A DNA stretch of 64,000 bases from Ignavibacterium sp. (lineage in GTDB: Bacteria; Bacteroidota; Ignavibacteria; Ignavibacteriales; Ignavibacteriaceae), in NCBI GenBank assembly GCA_018335755.1, contig JAGXRK010000027.1, forward strand, positions 1 through 64,000, written 5' to 3'. A program made the translations under genes and the position numbers. Below, piece after piece: positions 44,354-52,939 of this stretch. The notes beneath the pieces were generated by a model that made no database searches, had not been told where the DNA came from, and saw only the letters and a list, made by a program, of their open reading frames with translations. Position 1 is the first letter of the stretch; every line of letters starts with the position of its first letter.

Positions 44354-45486
44354 GAACCGACAAACTCTCTCGTCTCTCTATCACAATCAACAATCGTCTG
44401 AATATCCGGATCGCGATGGTTTTCCATTTTTTCTAATGCCTTGTTTATAAACTTCGGTATATGTGAAAACTTAATTTTCCCTTTTAAAAATTTATCAACA
44501 GCAATTTCATTAGCTGCATTGAGAATACAGGGAGCAGTCCCCATTGCAATTAATGCTTCATAAGCGAGTTTTAAACATTCAAACTTATTCAAATCCGGTG
44601 AAAAAAAAGTCAGTGAACCAATCTTCGGCATATTGGTTCTTTCGAAACTGTTCTCTAATCTTTCCGGAAAACTTAGTGCATATTGAATCGGCAGCTTCAT
44701 ATCCGGCAGACCAAGCTGTGCTTTTATCGAACCGTCCACAAACTGAACCATTGAATGAATAATTGACTGCGGATGCACAACAACATCAATTTTTTCTGCC
44801 GGCAGTCCGAATAACCAATGTGCTTCAATTACTTCCAGACCTTTATTCATCATCGAAGCGGAATCAATAGTAATTTTACTTCCCATCTTCCAGTTTGGAT
44901 GATTCAATGCTTCATCAACAGTTGCATTCTCAAAGAACGATTTATCTTTGTTAAGAAAAGGTCCGCCTGATGCTGTAAGTATCAGCTTCTCGACTTCCTT
45001 TAATTCTTCACCAATAAGACACTGATAGATTGCACTATGTTCCGAATCAACGGGAATTATTTCTGCATTATGATCTCTTACAAGCGCTGTTACAAGCTCG
45101 CCGGCAACAACAAGAGTTTCTTTGTTTGCCAGAGCAATTCGTTTACCCTTTTTAATTGCTTCTATGGTTGGAAGTAATCCGGCGAATCCTACTAACGAGC
45201 TGACGAGTATATCATAATCACAGTCTGAAGCTGCTTCCAACAATCCTTCATCACCGGAAAGAACTTTAACTTTGCTGCCAATTCTTTTTATAAGTTCTTC
45301 GGCTTTTTTCTCATCTCTTACAACAACAAGAGAAGGTGAGAACTCATCAATCTGCTGTCCCAATAAATCTATATTAGAGTTAACAGTTAACGCTTCAACA
45401 GAAAATCTGTCAGGAAAATTCCTTATCACATTAAGCGAGTTAACACCTATTGAGCCGGAGGAACCAAGAATTAAAACTTTTTTCAT
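44341..45486 (-). CDS. dxr: 1-deoxy-D-xylulose 5-phosphate reductoisomerase
   Basis: A 381-residue enzyme of the MEP isoprenoid pathway that turns DXP into MEP with NADPH. Motifs are LGSSGSIGVNSL (NADPH site), ALANKETLVVAG, VPVDSEHSAIYQCL with metal-binding Asp/Glu, the flexible-loop region LTASGGPF, and GLEVIEAHWLFGLPAEKIDVVVHPQSIIHS. The length is normal. Its C-terminal codons overlap a heptamer repeat. It leads a minus-strand unit with the four-helix-bundle gene and rseP. Confidence 0.96.
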   Translation of the reverse strand: MKKVLILGSSGSIGVNSLNVIRNFPDRFSVEALTVNSNIDLLGQQIDEFSPSLVVVRDEKKAEELIKRIGSKVKVLSGDEGLLEAASDCDYDILVSSLVGFAGLLPTIEAIKKGKRIALANKETLVVAGELVTALVRDHNAEIIPVDSEHSAIYQCLIGEELKEVEKLILTASGGPFLNKDKSFFENATVDEALNHPNWKMGSKITIDSASMMNKGLEVIEAHWLFGLPAEKIDVVVHPQSIIHSMVQFVDGSIKAQLGLPDMKLPIQYALSFPERLENSFERTNMPKIGSLTFFSPDLNKFECLKLAYEALIAMGTAPCILNAANEIAVDKFLKGKIKFSHIPKFINKALEKMENHRDPDIQTIVDCDRETREFVGSLVS

Positions 45487-45800
45487 TTTCTCTGATTTTA
45501 GATGTCAAAAGCTATTAAAGAATGCATAGATTATCAATTTAATATTGGGTGGGTTATTATTCATATATTCGTATAAAAAGCTCTTTATCTGTAATAAATT
45601 AACGAAATGCTTGCTGGTATTAATTGCTGAATTGTCTTATTGTTAAATTGTTCTTTTAAGTATAGGGGAAAAAAACCAACAATTAATCAATTAAGCAGTT
45701 AACCAGTTTAACAATTTAACAATTATTAAAAATTTTCTTACAATACAGGCAACATTTCTATAAGTTTTTGCATCTTTCCTTCAGAAGACGGTAAAATATA
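45487..45800. other. Divergent intergenic region between dxr and the sigma gene with inverted-repeat arms
   Basis: A perfect 13-bp inverted repeat, TTGTTAAATTGTT (45640-45652) and AACAATTTAACAA (45710-45722), and outer arms TAATTGCTGAATTG (45621-45634) and CAATTAAGCAGTTA (near 45688-45701) matching at 12 of 14. The rest is A/T-rich and must contain promoters for dxr (minus) and the sigma-factor gene (plus). Confidence 0.6.
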
Positions 45801-46322
45801 TTGAATCGTGATGACCAAATAATTGAGTTTACATTGCTCTTCAACAAGTTTAAGAAGAGGCTTTATAACTATGTTCTTAAAATGTCAGCTGACCGGATGT
45901 TAACAGATGATATTGTTCAGGATGTGTTCATTAAGCTTTATCAGAACCTGGACTCAATACAAAACAAACAAAGTATTCAGTTCTGGCTATTCAAATCAGC
46001 AAGGAATGAGCTTTATACAATTTTCAGAAACACTAAATTGAAAAAGCTTTACAGTGAATCAGAAGATTATGATGAGATAGAAATTGAAGACTCTGTTTCA
46101 CTTGCCGATGAATATGATTTTAAAGAATTGAATAAAATGGTAATGAACGAACTTGATAAAATGAATCCCGATCAGAAAGAGATTTTTATACTGAAAGAAT
46201 ATTCCGGATTAAGTTATAAAGAAATTGCGACACTTATGGAAATTGATGAAGAGCTTGTGAAGAGCAGGTTATATAAGGTCAGACAGAAAATGATCAAACG
46301 AATTTCAAAATATGTGGAGTAA
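45801..46322 (+). CDS. ECF-type RNA polymerase sigma factor
   Basis: A 173-residue sigma-70 family protein with region 2 (~10-80: LYNYVLKMSADRMLTDDIVQDVFIKLYQNLD, key DDIVQDVF) and region 4 (~110-170: MNPDQKEIFILKEYSGLSYKEIATLMEIDEELVKSRLYKVRQKM-like, key helix-turn-helix SYKEIATLM). It directs transcription of an envelope or stress regulon and is likely held by the anti-sigma protein encoded at 46899. The start is a TTG at 45801, the only in-frame start before region 2. It overlaps the next gene. Confidence 0.92.
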   Translation: MNRDDQIIEFTLLFNKFKKRLYNYVLKMSADRMLTDDIVQDVFIKLYQNLDSIQNKQSIQFWLFKSARNELYTIFRNTKLKKLYSESEDYDEIEIEDSVSLADEYDFKELNKMVMNELDKMNPDQKEIFILKEYSGLSYKEIATLMEIDEELVKSRLYKVRQKMIKRISKYVE

Positions 46323-46872
46323 TGGCTTTATGGGTTGCATTGTAAACAGCTACAAAATACAGTTTTATATTCTTTTTTCAGCTTTGTTAATTCTTGGTGC
46401 TTGTGATTACGAAACTACTGAATATCCCAATGTCAAAACTGATCAAATTGGGTCTTATCTGAAATGGAATCTGGATTATGCTTCTATTGAAAAAATCCTC
46501 ACAGAAGATTTTAATCTGGAGTTTTCAAAGGAAATTGAACAAGGTGAAAAGAATAAATTAGGAAAGGTGTTTGAATATAAGGGAGGAAAGCTAAATGATG
46601 TTGATACTGAGTTTTGGAAGGTTGTGTTTGAAAATGATAGTCTGCTTTTTATTAACATCTCCATTGCAACTGAAAATCCAGAGGAGACAAAACAGGCTCT
46701 TGATAAACTAACAGGTAGCTTTCTGCCCGATACTATTAAGTACCCCAATGAAGAAAGATGGTTTATTCAAACTAATGGAAAGCGATTAAGCGAGATTCAA
46801 ATTATGAGGTATCCTGATAATAAGGGAATATTTTTGACATTTTTTAGACCGTTTGAAAAATTTGCTGAGTGA
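46312..46872 (+). CDS. Putative lipoprotein, unknown function
   Basis: A 186-residue predicted exported protein: a hydrophobic segment with a lipobox-like LILGACDYE, then a ~155-residue soluble part rich in charged residues and aromatic beta strands (FWKVVFENDSLLFINIS). No family was recognised. It overlaps the sigma gene by 11 bases (ATG at 46312); an internal ATG at 46330 is possible and would leave an eight-base gap. It sits between sigma and anti-sigma genes, so it may belong to the signalling unit. Confidence 0.75.
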   Translation: MWSNGFMGCIVNSYKIQFYILFSALLILGACDYETTEYPNVKTDQIGSYLKWNLDYASIEKILTEDFNLEFSKEIEQGEKNKLGKVFEYKGGKLNDVDTEFWKVVFENDSLLFINISIATENPEETKQALDKLTGSFLPDTIKYPNEERWFIQTNGKRLSEIQIMRYPDNKGIFLTFFRPFEKFAE

Positions 46873-46898
46873 TATTAAGAATCAAAAAGGGCAATACT

Positions 46899-47366
46899 AT
46901 GAGCGAAAATAGAATAATCGAAATGATCAACCTATACTTTGACGGTGAACTTGATAAGGGCAGAGAAGCATTTCTTTTTGCAGAACTTTCTCAAAGCTCA
47001 GAGGGACGGGAATATTTCAAACAGTTGAGCAGAATTAAAGCATCAATTGATGAATCACTCGAAGATTTTCCTGAAGAGCTGGACGAAAGAATATTAAGAT
47101 CAGTAAGCAGAGCGTCAGAAAAGAAATTCAGCTTCTTTACCGGACAAAGACTATTCGCTTCCGTTTCTTATGCTGTTGCAGTAGTTCTGATAGTCCTGAG
47201 CGGATATCTTTTTATAAAGGTTTCAACCTACCAGGAAAAAGTCGATACTCTTTCACAGCAGATGAATTTTCAAACAAAAACAATACAGATGCTTTTTAAC
47301 AGCTTGCCCGGTGTTGAAGTAAGGGCAACCTTAGAAAATGAAATTATCGTTAAACCAAATATCTGA
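46899..47366 (+). CDS. Anti-sigma factor, membrane-anchored
   Basis: A 155-residue protein with a cytosolic anti-sigma helical domain (~1-60: MINLYFDGELDKGREAFLFAEL, similar to zinc-finger anti-sigma domains but without the Cys pair), one TM helix (~85-105) and a periplasmic coiled tail (KVDTLSQQMNFQTKTIQML). It should bind and restrain the sigma factor at 45801. ATG at 46899 follows AAAAAGGG; a frame from 46869 adds ten residues overlapping the previous stop. RseP at 42432 is a candidate protease. Confidence 0.85.
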   Translation: MSENRIIEMINLYFDGELDKGREAFLFAELSQSSEGREYFKQLSRIKASIDESLEDFPEELDERILRSVSRASEKKFSFFTGQRLFASVSYAVAVVLIVLSGYLFIKVSTYQEKVDTLSQQMNFQTKTIQMLFNSLPGVEVRATLENEIIVKPNI

Positions 47367-47373
47367 GGTTAAT

Positions 47374-48135
47374 ATGAAAACGAAATTATTAGTAACGGCT
47401 ATAATTCTCTTTACTTTATTTGGCTGTAAAACAGAAAAGGAAATAGAGTTCATATCTGCAAGCGAAATATACTTTCCGCATACCGAACTGGATTCACATC
47501 CAAAATTAATTTCAAAAGACCCACTTCAGGGAGGTAAAGAAATTGTGGATCTGATTTTTATGATTAATGATCTTTATCAGGAATTACCGGAAACTGAGAA
47601 GAAAGATTTCATTCTTAAATATAATTTTCTTGTTAATGAGGAGGGGAAAGTTGATAAAATTCAAATTATTAAAAGCGACTTTCCCGAGTATGACAAAAAA
47701 ATTGCTAATACAATAAAAGAATGGAAATTTGAGCCGGGTCTTAAAGACAGAAAAATAGTAAAATTTTCTCTCCCGTGGGGATTTGATCCGAAAGATCATA
47801 TTGGAAAGATTCCAATAAAAGAAGATGCAGAAGAAACATATTATGTGGCCGTTGATGAAATGCCGGAACCAATTGGCGGTTTGTATGCGATACAGAGTAA
47901 AATAAAATATCCCGAAGAGGCAAAAAGAAATGGCACTGAAGGAAGAGTTTTTATTCAGGCATTTATTGATGAAACCGGTAATGTTGCAGATGCAAAAATA
48001 ATAAAAGGTGTTGGGCACGGACTAGACGAAGCTGCTCTGGAAGCTGTTAAACAAACCAAATTTACTCCCGGTAAACAAAAAGGCAAAACTGTTAAAGTAC
48101 AGGTATCTATTCCAATAGTATTTAAACTTCAATAA
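47374..48135 (+). CDS. TonB-C-domain lipoprotein with two TonB-like repeats
   Basis: A 253-residue predicted lipoprotein (FTLFGCKTEK) carrying two TonB C-terminal-like domains. The first (~75-150) has NFLVNEEGKVDKIQIIKSDF and is degenerate; the second (~165-253) has the clear pattern YPEEAKRNGTEGRVFIQAFI, DEAALEAVKQTKFTPGK and IPIVFKL. There is no N-terminal TM helix or Pro-rich linker as in classical TonB. It may act in the periplasm as a TonB-like scaffold, or as a different TonB-C-fold protein. The MPEPIGG box is shared with the next gene. Confidence 0.85.
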   Translation: MKTKLLVTAIILFTLFGCKTEKEIEFISASEIYFPHTELDSHPKLISKDPLQGGKEIVDLIFMINDLYQELPETEKKDFILKYNFLVNEEGKVDKIQIIKSDFPEYDKKIANTIKEWKFEPGLKDRKIVKFSLPWGFDPKDHIGKIPIKEDAEETYYVAVDEMPEPIGGLYAIQSKIKYPEEAKRNGTEGRVFIQAFIDETGNVADAKIIKGVGHGLDEAALEAVKQTKFTPGKQKGKTVKVQVSIPIVFKLQ

Positions 48136-48158
48136 ATACAATTAAAAAAGGAGGCTCT

Positions 48159-48518
48159 ATGAAAACCATGTTCTTATCAATTTTACTTTTCACTGTGCTG
48201 TTCGGATTAAACACATTTGCACAGGAAGAGAAACCAGATGTTATGCCTGAACCGATCGGCGGTATTGAGACAATAATGAAGAATGTTGTCTATCCGGAAT
48301 CAGCTAAAGAGGAAGGCATACAGGGAAAAGTAATAGTAAAACTTATTGTTGATGAAAAAGGTAATGTATCTTCAACAGAAGTTGTACAAAGCGTAAATGA
48401 AGATTTGGATAAAGCAGCAGTTACAGCGATAAAGAAAACCAAATTCACACCTGCAATGAAAGATGACAAACCGGTAAAGTGTGAAATAGCAATTCCGGTA
48501 AAGTTTAAATTGTCTTAA
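48159..48518 (+). CDS. Exported single TonB-C-domain protein
   Basis: A 119-residue protein: a cleavable signal peptide (LNTFAQ), the box MPEPIGG, then one TonB C-terminal domain (YPESAKEEGIQGKVIVKLIV, DKAAVTAIKKTKFTPAM, IPVKFKL). There is no membrane anchor, so it is predicted to be free in the periplasm. Its domain is closely related to the second half of the preceding lipoprotein, suggesting local duplication. A strong ribosome site, AAAGGAGG, precedes the ATG. Confidence 0.88.
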   Translation: MKTMFLSILLFTVLFGLNTFAQEEKPDVMPEPIGGIETIMKNVVYPESAKEEGIQGKVIVKLIVDEKGNVSSTEVVQSVNEDLDKAAVTAIKKTKFTPAMKDDKPVKCEIAIPVKFKLS

Positions 48519-48529
48519 CGGAAAAAATA

Positions 48530-48631
48530 GAACACGGACCTGCCTTAGCCGGCAGGCAGGTCTACCGGATCAAACGGATTTTAGCGGATTTAAATCCGTC
48601 CTTATCAGTCGCATCTGTCACATCCGTGTTC
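48530..48631. repeat. 102-bp complex palindrome at a convergent 3' junction
   Basis: Outer arms GAACACGGA (48530-48538) and TCCGTGTTC (48623-48631) are exact. Inside lie a GC-rich hairpin CCTGCC (48539-48544)/GGCAGG (48551-48556) and a 14-bp perfect palindrome CGGATTTAAATCCG (48585-48598). It separates the TonB-domain gene (plus) from the DUF5686 gene (minus), so it may end both transcripts. Confidence 0.75.
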
Positions 48632-48642
48632 CATCGTCCTAT

Positions 48643-51051
48643 CTAAAACACAAACGAATTAATTCCAATCCTGAAATTATTTTCACCTCTGTAATTAAGT
48701 TTCCAGGCAAACTCAATTTTTAGCGGAAGCAGAACCTGTCCGATTCCAAAACCGATTTCATAAAACGGTTTCGGAAAAATTTTAACATTTTGAGGAAGAA
48801 TAGCAGAAGATTTCTCTCCCATTTCTGTAACTGCCACATTAAAGAAAGTGGTTAATGTGAGTTCAATATCTTTAAGAACAGGGATTCTCAGCATTTTAAA
48901 TAACTCATCTCTGAAATTATGTTCGAGGTTCAACGTAAAAACTTTTTCACCAAATATTTCATTAACATTCAGAGTGCGGAAGGAGTAATCTGTTGAAAGA
49001 AGATTTATATTTCCGGGCAGAGCATAAAGATATTGATAAGGCAGAGTGCCATCGTTATACATTCCGAATGCACGAACATTTAGTACTGCAGAACGAAAAG
49101 TTCTTACAAATGCCTTTGATGACAACATATATGTCGTAAAGTCAACGCCGCTGTTGAGAAAGTCTTTATTAGAATAAGTAACGTCTCCTGCAAAAGTTAT
49201 GTACGATCGTCCGAGAGAAGTTCTTCTTCTGAAATAGCCATCCTCAATATAATTTCTGAAATCAAGTTTAAACCCTGCAGTCAGTGCGTTAATCTTTGTT
49301 TCGTAAATGGGGGGATTCTGTCTGTATGTCCTGTCTTTATAAAAGAATGCAAAATTTGAATTGCTGATTGCACTGTTGTCTGTCCGGTTCATAAATCCAA
49401 GTTCCAGATTAAGAACCGGAAAAACTTCTCCGCCGAATTTTATATCCCATCCGTTTGAATAATAATAATCACGGAATTCTTCCTTTGCAATTAATGCAAG
49501 CAAGGTAGCAGTTATCTCATTATAATTTTCCGACTCACCGAAAAGAACATTCAGCCTGTCGTATGCATTAAGCTTTAGACTATATGTTCTGTAATCTCCG
49601 AACAGATATGATGCGGAAAAATCCTTTTTCAGCTTCTTATCAGAAAAGCCGTGGGCAAATATGAGTTGAGAGTTAAATCTTTGATCCAGAGCATCATCAA
49701 CAAATAATCCGAAATCAAGTGCGTGCCCCTCTATTCTATTAAAGTGATACAATCCCAACGGTGCACTTATGAAAATATTGTCTGCTATTCGTAATCTTGT
49801 TGAGAGAATATTAAAATCATCCAAAAATTTTCTGGGAATGCTTTCCAGACTGTCAATTCTCTGATATGCTTCAAGTTCTTCGTTGGTTGAAGGAATTGTT
49901 TGTGTGGCAACCCAGTATGTTGAATCTCTTTTATCTGCATCGGGAATAACAGTAACAATTGCCAGATCAAACCTGTCTGCGGGAATTACCGGATTAATTT
50001 TATACTCAAAAAGAATTGTGTTGATCTCAAAGCCAATTCTTGCGAGTCCCAAGACATTAGCAGTAACGAATAACCTGTAATCAACAGGCATAAAAACATT
50101 ATTGTATTCATCAAACTGCTGGAAGATATTTATTGTTTCAAAAATACCGCCGGTGTTTGCAGAGCGGTTTAATCGCAGATCAACTTTGATGAGATCGAAT
50201 GTACTGTCAGTTATAAAAATACTTCCTTCAAATCCGGGATCGGCGGAATTGTCAGGCGACATATAAATCTGGTAAACAACATCATTATTTATTGCCAAAG
50301 TTTTTTCAATATAGAAGTAATAATAATTCAACGCATTATCGGCGAGCGGACCCGGCAGATCTCGTCCAAAGAAGTTTATATCATCGCTGTAGAAGTTTTG
50401 AATTAGTCGACCGCCAGTCAAGGTGTTGAGAGTTGGCGGAAAGTTTGCGCTTTGCTTTCTCGCAAGAATTATTTCTTTGTATTGATTAGGGTTCTTGTAG
50501 TAACCCTTACTGTGATTTTCAAGTATGCCGGTGATCTTCAATTCAGTTGTATCACTGCCGCCGATGCCCAATGAAACACTGCTTCTGCCCGCACTTATAT
50601 CTTCTGTCGTTCTTATTATTCCCTTTGTATATGCTTCAAATTCATACTGATTTAATTTTTTATTTCGTACATTTTTCTTTTCAATTGCTTTACGGATAAT
50701 TTCAAGAGCGGGATTTTCTCCGGGTCTAACAACCACCTCCGGCAAATCAATTCGGGATTTAAGCAATCTGAAATTAATTGACTCGAGATTTTGTGTGAGC
50801 TTTACTTCAACTGTATCCGAATAATATCCAATGTAAGAAGCAATGAATTTATATGTACCGCTTTGCAGTTTAAGCTCATATTCACCAAGGATGTTGGCTG
50901 CCGTACCGAGAGTTGAACCAACAACACGGATATTGGCAAAGCTGAGTCCTGCGCGGGTTTGCTGATCCGACACTCTCCCGCTGATTGTATATTGCTGTGA
51001 ATAAATTGATATACTAAGAATGACTAAAAGAAAGGGTAATAAGGACTTCAT
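48643..51051 (-). CDS. DUF5686 outer-membrane protein with carboxypeptidase-regulatory-like domain
   Basis: An 802-residue outer-membrane protein. A signal peptide (SIYSQ) and a CarboxypepD_reg-like domain (~20-95: ISGRVSDQQTRAGLSFANIRVVG, key TLGTAANILGEYELKL) are followed by a long DUF5686 beta-barrel-like region with many aromatic strands, ending in NSFVF. Bacteroidota members are outer-membrane proteins of unknown role. It follows no close partner on the minus strand and has a 452-bp leader region upstream. Confidence 0.9.
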   Translation of the reverse strand: MKSLLPFLLVILSISIYSQQYTISGRVSDQQTRAGLSFANIRVVGSTLGTAANILGEYELKLQSGTYKFIASYIGYYSDTVEVKLTQNLESINFRLLKSRIDLPEVVVRPGENPALEIIRKAIEKKNVRNKKLNQYEFEAYTKGIIRTTEDISAGRSSVSLGIGGSDTTELKITGILENHSKGYYKNPNQYKEIILARKQSANFPPTLNTLTGGRLIQNFYSDDINFFGRDLPGPLADNALNYYYFYIEKTLAINNDVVYQIYMSPDNSADPGFEGSIFITDSTFDLIKVDLRLNRSANTGGIFETINIFQQFDEYNNVFMPVDYRLFVTANVLGLARIGFEINTILFEYKINPVIPADRFDLAIVTVIPDADKRDSTYWVATQTIPSTNEELEAYQRIDSLESIPRKFLDDFNILSTRLRIADNIFISAPLGLYHFNRIEGHALDFGLFVDDALDQRFNSQLIFAHGFSDKKLKKDFSASYLFGDYRTYSLKLNAYDRLNVLFGESENYNEITATLLALIAKEEFRDYYYSNGWDIKFGGEVFPVLNLELGFMNRTDNSAISNSNFAFFYKDRTYRQNPPIYETKINALTAGFKLDFRNYIEDGYFRRRTSLGRSYITFAGDVTYSNKDFLNSGVDFTTYMLSSKAFVRTFRSAVLNVRAFGMYNDGTLPYQYLYALPGNINLLSTDYSFRTLNVNEIFGEKVFTLNLEHNFRDELFKMLRIPVLKDIELTLTTFFNVAVTEMGEKSSAILPQNVKIFPKPFYEIGFGIGQVLLPLKIEFAWKLNYRGENNFRIGINSFVF

Positions 51052-51503
51052 ATTCCAATAATTTTTTGAATGATTGCTGTAATAATATTGATTATGACAT
51101 TAGCAAAAAATAAAATAATTATGGGGTTAAAGTTATGTTGGATTTATTGCGGAGAATATTACGACACTCATTATCTAATTCGAGCCTAAACTAATTGCAA
51201 AAAAAACTCACCCTCAATCCCTCTCTTAAAAAGAGAGGGACTTTTAAAGAACAGGAAATCACGGGGCTGACTCAAAAGTACTGTTTTCTTGATAATTTTT
51301 CTGATTCCATCAGAAAAAAACTCGAAAACCGACCGCAATTAAAGGTTCTCGAGTAATGAAATGTATCGAGAGAACCTTTTGAGACAACCCCGGCGGGGGA
51401 TGAATTCCTTTCCTTAAGAACAGAAATTTAACAGAAAATACATTTGCCATTATAACTATATTTACACAGATAAACTTTCCAAGTACTTACCGGAAATACC
51501 GAA
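51052..51503. other. Intergenic region with a hairpin and a MITE-like element
   Basis: Between divergent genes: TCCCTCTCTT (51218-51227) and AAGAGAGGGA (51231-51240) form a perfect 10-bp hairpin. A separate element at 51263-51391 is listed on its own. The remainder is A/T-rich and likely holds the promoters of the DUF5686 and lysine-ketoglutarate reductase genes. No coding frame is supported. Confidence 0.65.
51263..51391. mobile_element. MITE-like element with 15-bp terminal inverted repeats
   Basis: GGGGCTGACTCAAAA (51263-51277) and TTTTGAGACAACCCC (51377-51391) form inverted ends matching at 13 of 15 bases around a 99-bp core with no open frame. The core has a further inverted arm pair, AAAGGTTCTC (near 51341) and GAGAACCTTT (near 51370). 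No clear target-site duplication is visible. The ends resemble those of non-autonomous relatives of IS elements; the parent element is not identified. Confidence 0.6.
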
Positions 51504-52868
51504 ATGAAAAATGTTATTGGAATAATGCGTGAAGGAATAAGCAAGCGTGGTGAAAAGCGAGTTGCAATTACTCCGCATTATGCAAAAGAAATTATTAATT
51601 GGGGACACAGATTATTAGTTCAATCTGCGAAGCACCCTAAAACAGGTGAAACAAAAAGAGCTTTTACCGACAGCGATTATAAAAAAGCCGGTGCGGATAT
51701 CGGCGAAGATCTTACTCCCGCAAAAGTGATTTTCGGCTTGAAAGAAATCCATCATACAAGAATACTTCCCGATAAAGCGCATTACTTCTTTTCTCATACC
51801 CACAAGGGACAGATTAAAAACCGTTTAATGTTAAAAACTCTGGTTGAAAACAGGGCAACTCTTATTGACTATGAATTGATAAGAGACGAAAAAGATAACC
51901 GGTTAATAACTGCATTTACTTACAATGCCGGTTATGCAGGAATGGTTGACACATTATGGACATTGGGAAAGCGATTAAAGCTTGCTGGCATATCAAATCC
52001 ATTTGAAGCCGTTCCTCAGGCAGTTGAAGGACAGGATCTGCTCCGTGTAAAAAATATTCTTAGGAAAGTCGGACACAAAATTGAGCTTGAAGGAACGCCA
52101 ACTGATCTGCCGCCAATTATTGTTTGTTTTCTTGGTAAAGGGAAAACTGCTCACGGTGCAAGAGAAATATTTGATATCCTTCCTCATGAAAACATATCCT
52201 TTGCTGAACTAGAGAAGGTATTTAAGGAAGGATCTAGAAAAAAAGTTTATGCTCTGCAGTTGGGGCCTGAAGAAATTTACAGACTTGACGAGAAGCATAT
52301 CGAAAGCTCTGGTGTATTTGATAAAATGCTTATCAGGGATAAACGCCAGTTTTATTTTGAACATCCGGACTTTTTTGAATCAAACCTTGATCTGGTTTTG
52401 CCTTATATAATCATTTTAATGAATTGCGTTGCCTGGTCACCAGAGTATCCGCGCTCTGTTACAAAAAAGTTAATGAAGAATATTTTCTCACGATATAAAA
52501 CACTCATTGCAATTGGAGATATAACTTGCGATCCAAACGGATCAATTGAATTTTCTAAGGAAACATGGATTGATGATCCGGTTTATATTTATAATCCGCT
52601 AACCGGAGAAATTACAAACGGATTCGATGGTGAGGGAATAGCAGTTATGGCGGTTACTAATTTACCCTGTGAATTTTCCACAGATGCATCAAGTCAGTTT
52701 AGTGAAGACCTTTATCCTTTTCTTAAGTCAATTATATCGGCTGATTACAAAGGCAGACTGAGAGATTCCAATCTTCCCGATGAAATAAAGCGTGCGGTGA
52801 TTTTGTGGAAAGGAAAATTTGCTGCTGATTTTGAGTATATGAAAAGTTTTATTGATCGAGAAAATTAA
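51504..52868 (+). CDS. Lysine-ketoglutarate reductase half (saccharopine-forming)
   Basis: A 454-residue protein of the AlaDH/PNT-like fold matching the N-terminal half of bifunctional AASS: MREGISKRGEKRVAITPHYAKE, FGLKEIHHTRILPDKAHYFFSHTHKGQ, LIDYELIRDEK, TYNAGYAGMVDTLWTLGKRL and the C-terminal GDITCDPNGSIEFSKETWIDDPVYIYNP. It likely joins lysine and 2-oxoglutarate to saccharopine. The gene for the second half is the convergent neighbour at 52940. In many organisms the two halves are fused; here they are separate and face each other. Confidence 0.88.
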   Translation: MKNVIGIMREGISKRGEKRVAITPHYAKEIINWGHRLLVQSAKHPKTGETKRAFTDSDYKKAGADIGEDLTPAKVIFGLKEIHHTRILPDKAHYFFSHTHKGQIKNRLMLKTLVENRATLIDYELIRDEKDNRLITAFTYNAGYAGMVDTLWTLGKRLKLAGISNPFEAVPQAVEGQDLLRVKNILRKVGHKIELEGTPTDLPPIIVCFLGKGKTAHGAREIFDILPHENISFAELEKVFKEGSRKKVYALQLGPEEIYRLDEKHIESSGVFDKMLIRDKRQFYFEHPDFFESNLDLVLPYIIILMNCVAWSPEYPRSVTKKLMKNIFSRYKTLIAIGDITCDPNGSIEFSKETWIDDPVYIYNPLTGEITNGFDGEGIAVMAVTNLPCEFSTDASSQFSEDLYPFLKSIISADYKGRLRDSNLPDEIKRAVILWKGKFAADFEYMKSFIDREN

Positions 52869-52939
52869 GAGTTTTTTCACGTAAAGGTTTCGCAAAGTTT
52901 GCAAAGAATTATTGAGATCGAAAACTCTTACTCTTAATC

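Noticed and set aside
47584..48018. A 144-codon minus-strand frame inside the TonB-C lipoprotein gene
   Set aside because: Antisense to a gene with clear TonB-C motifs; composition (Phe, Asn, Cys rich) is typical of a shadow frame.
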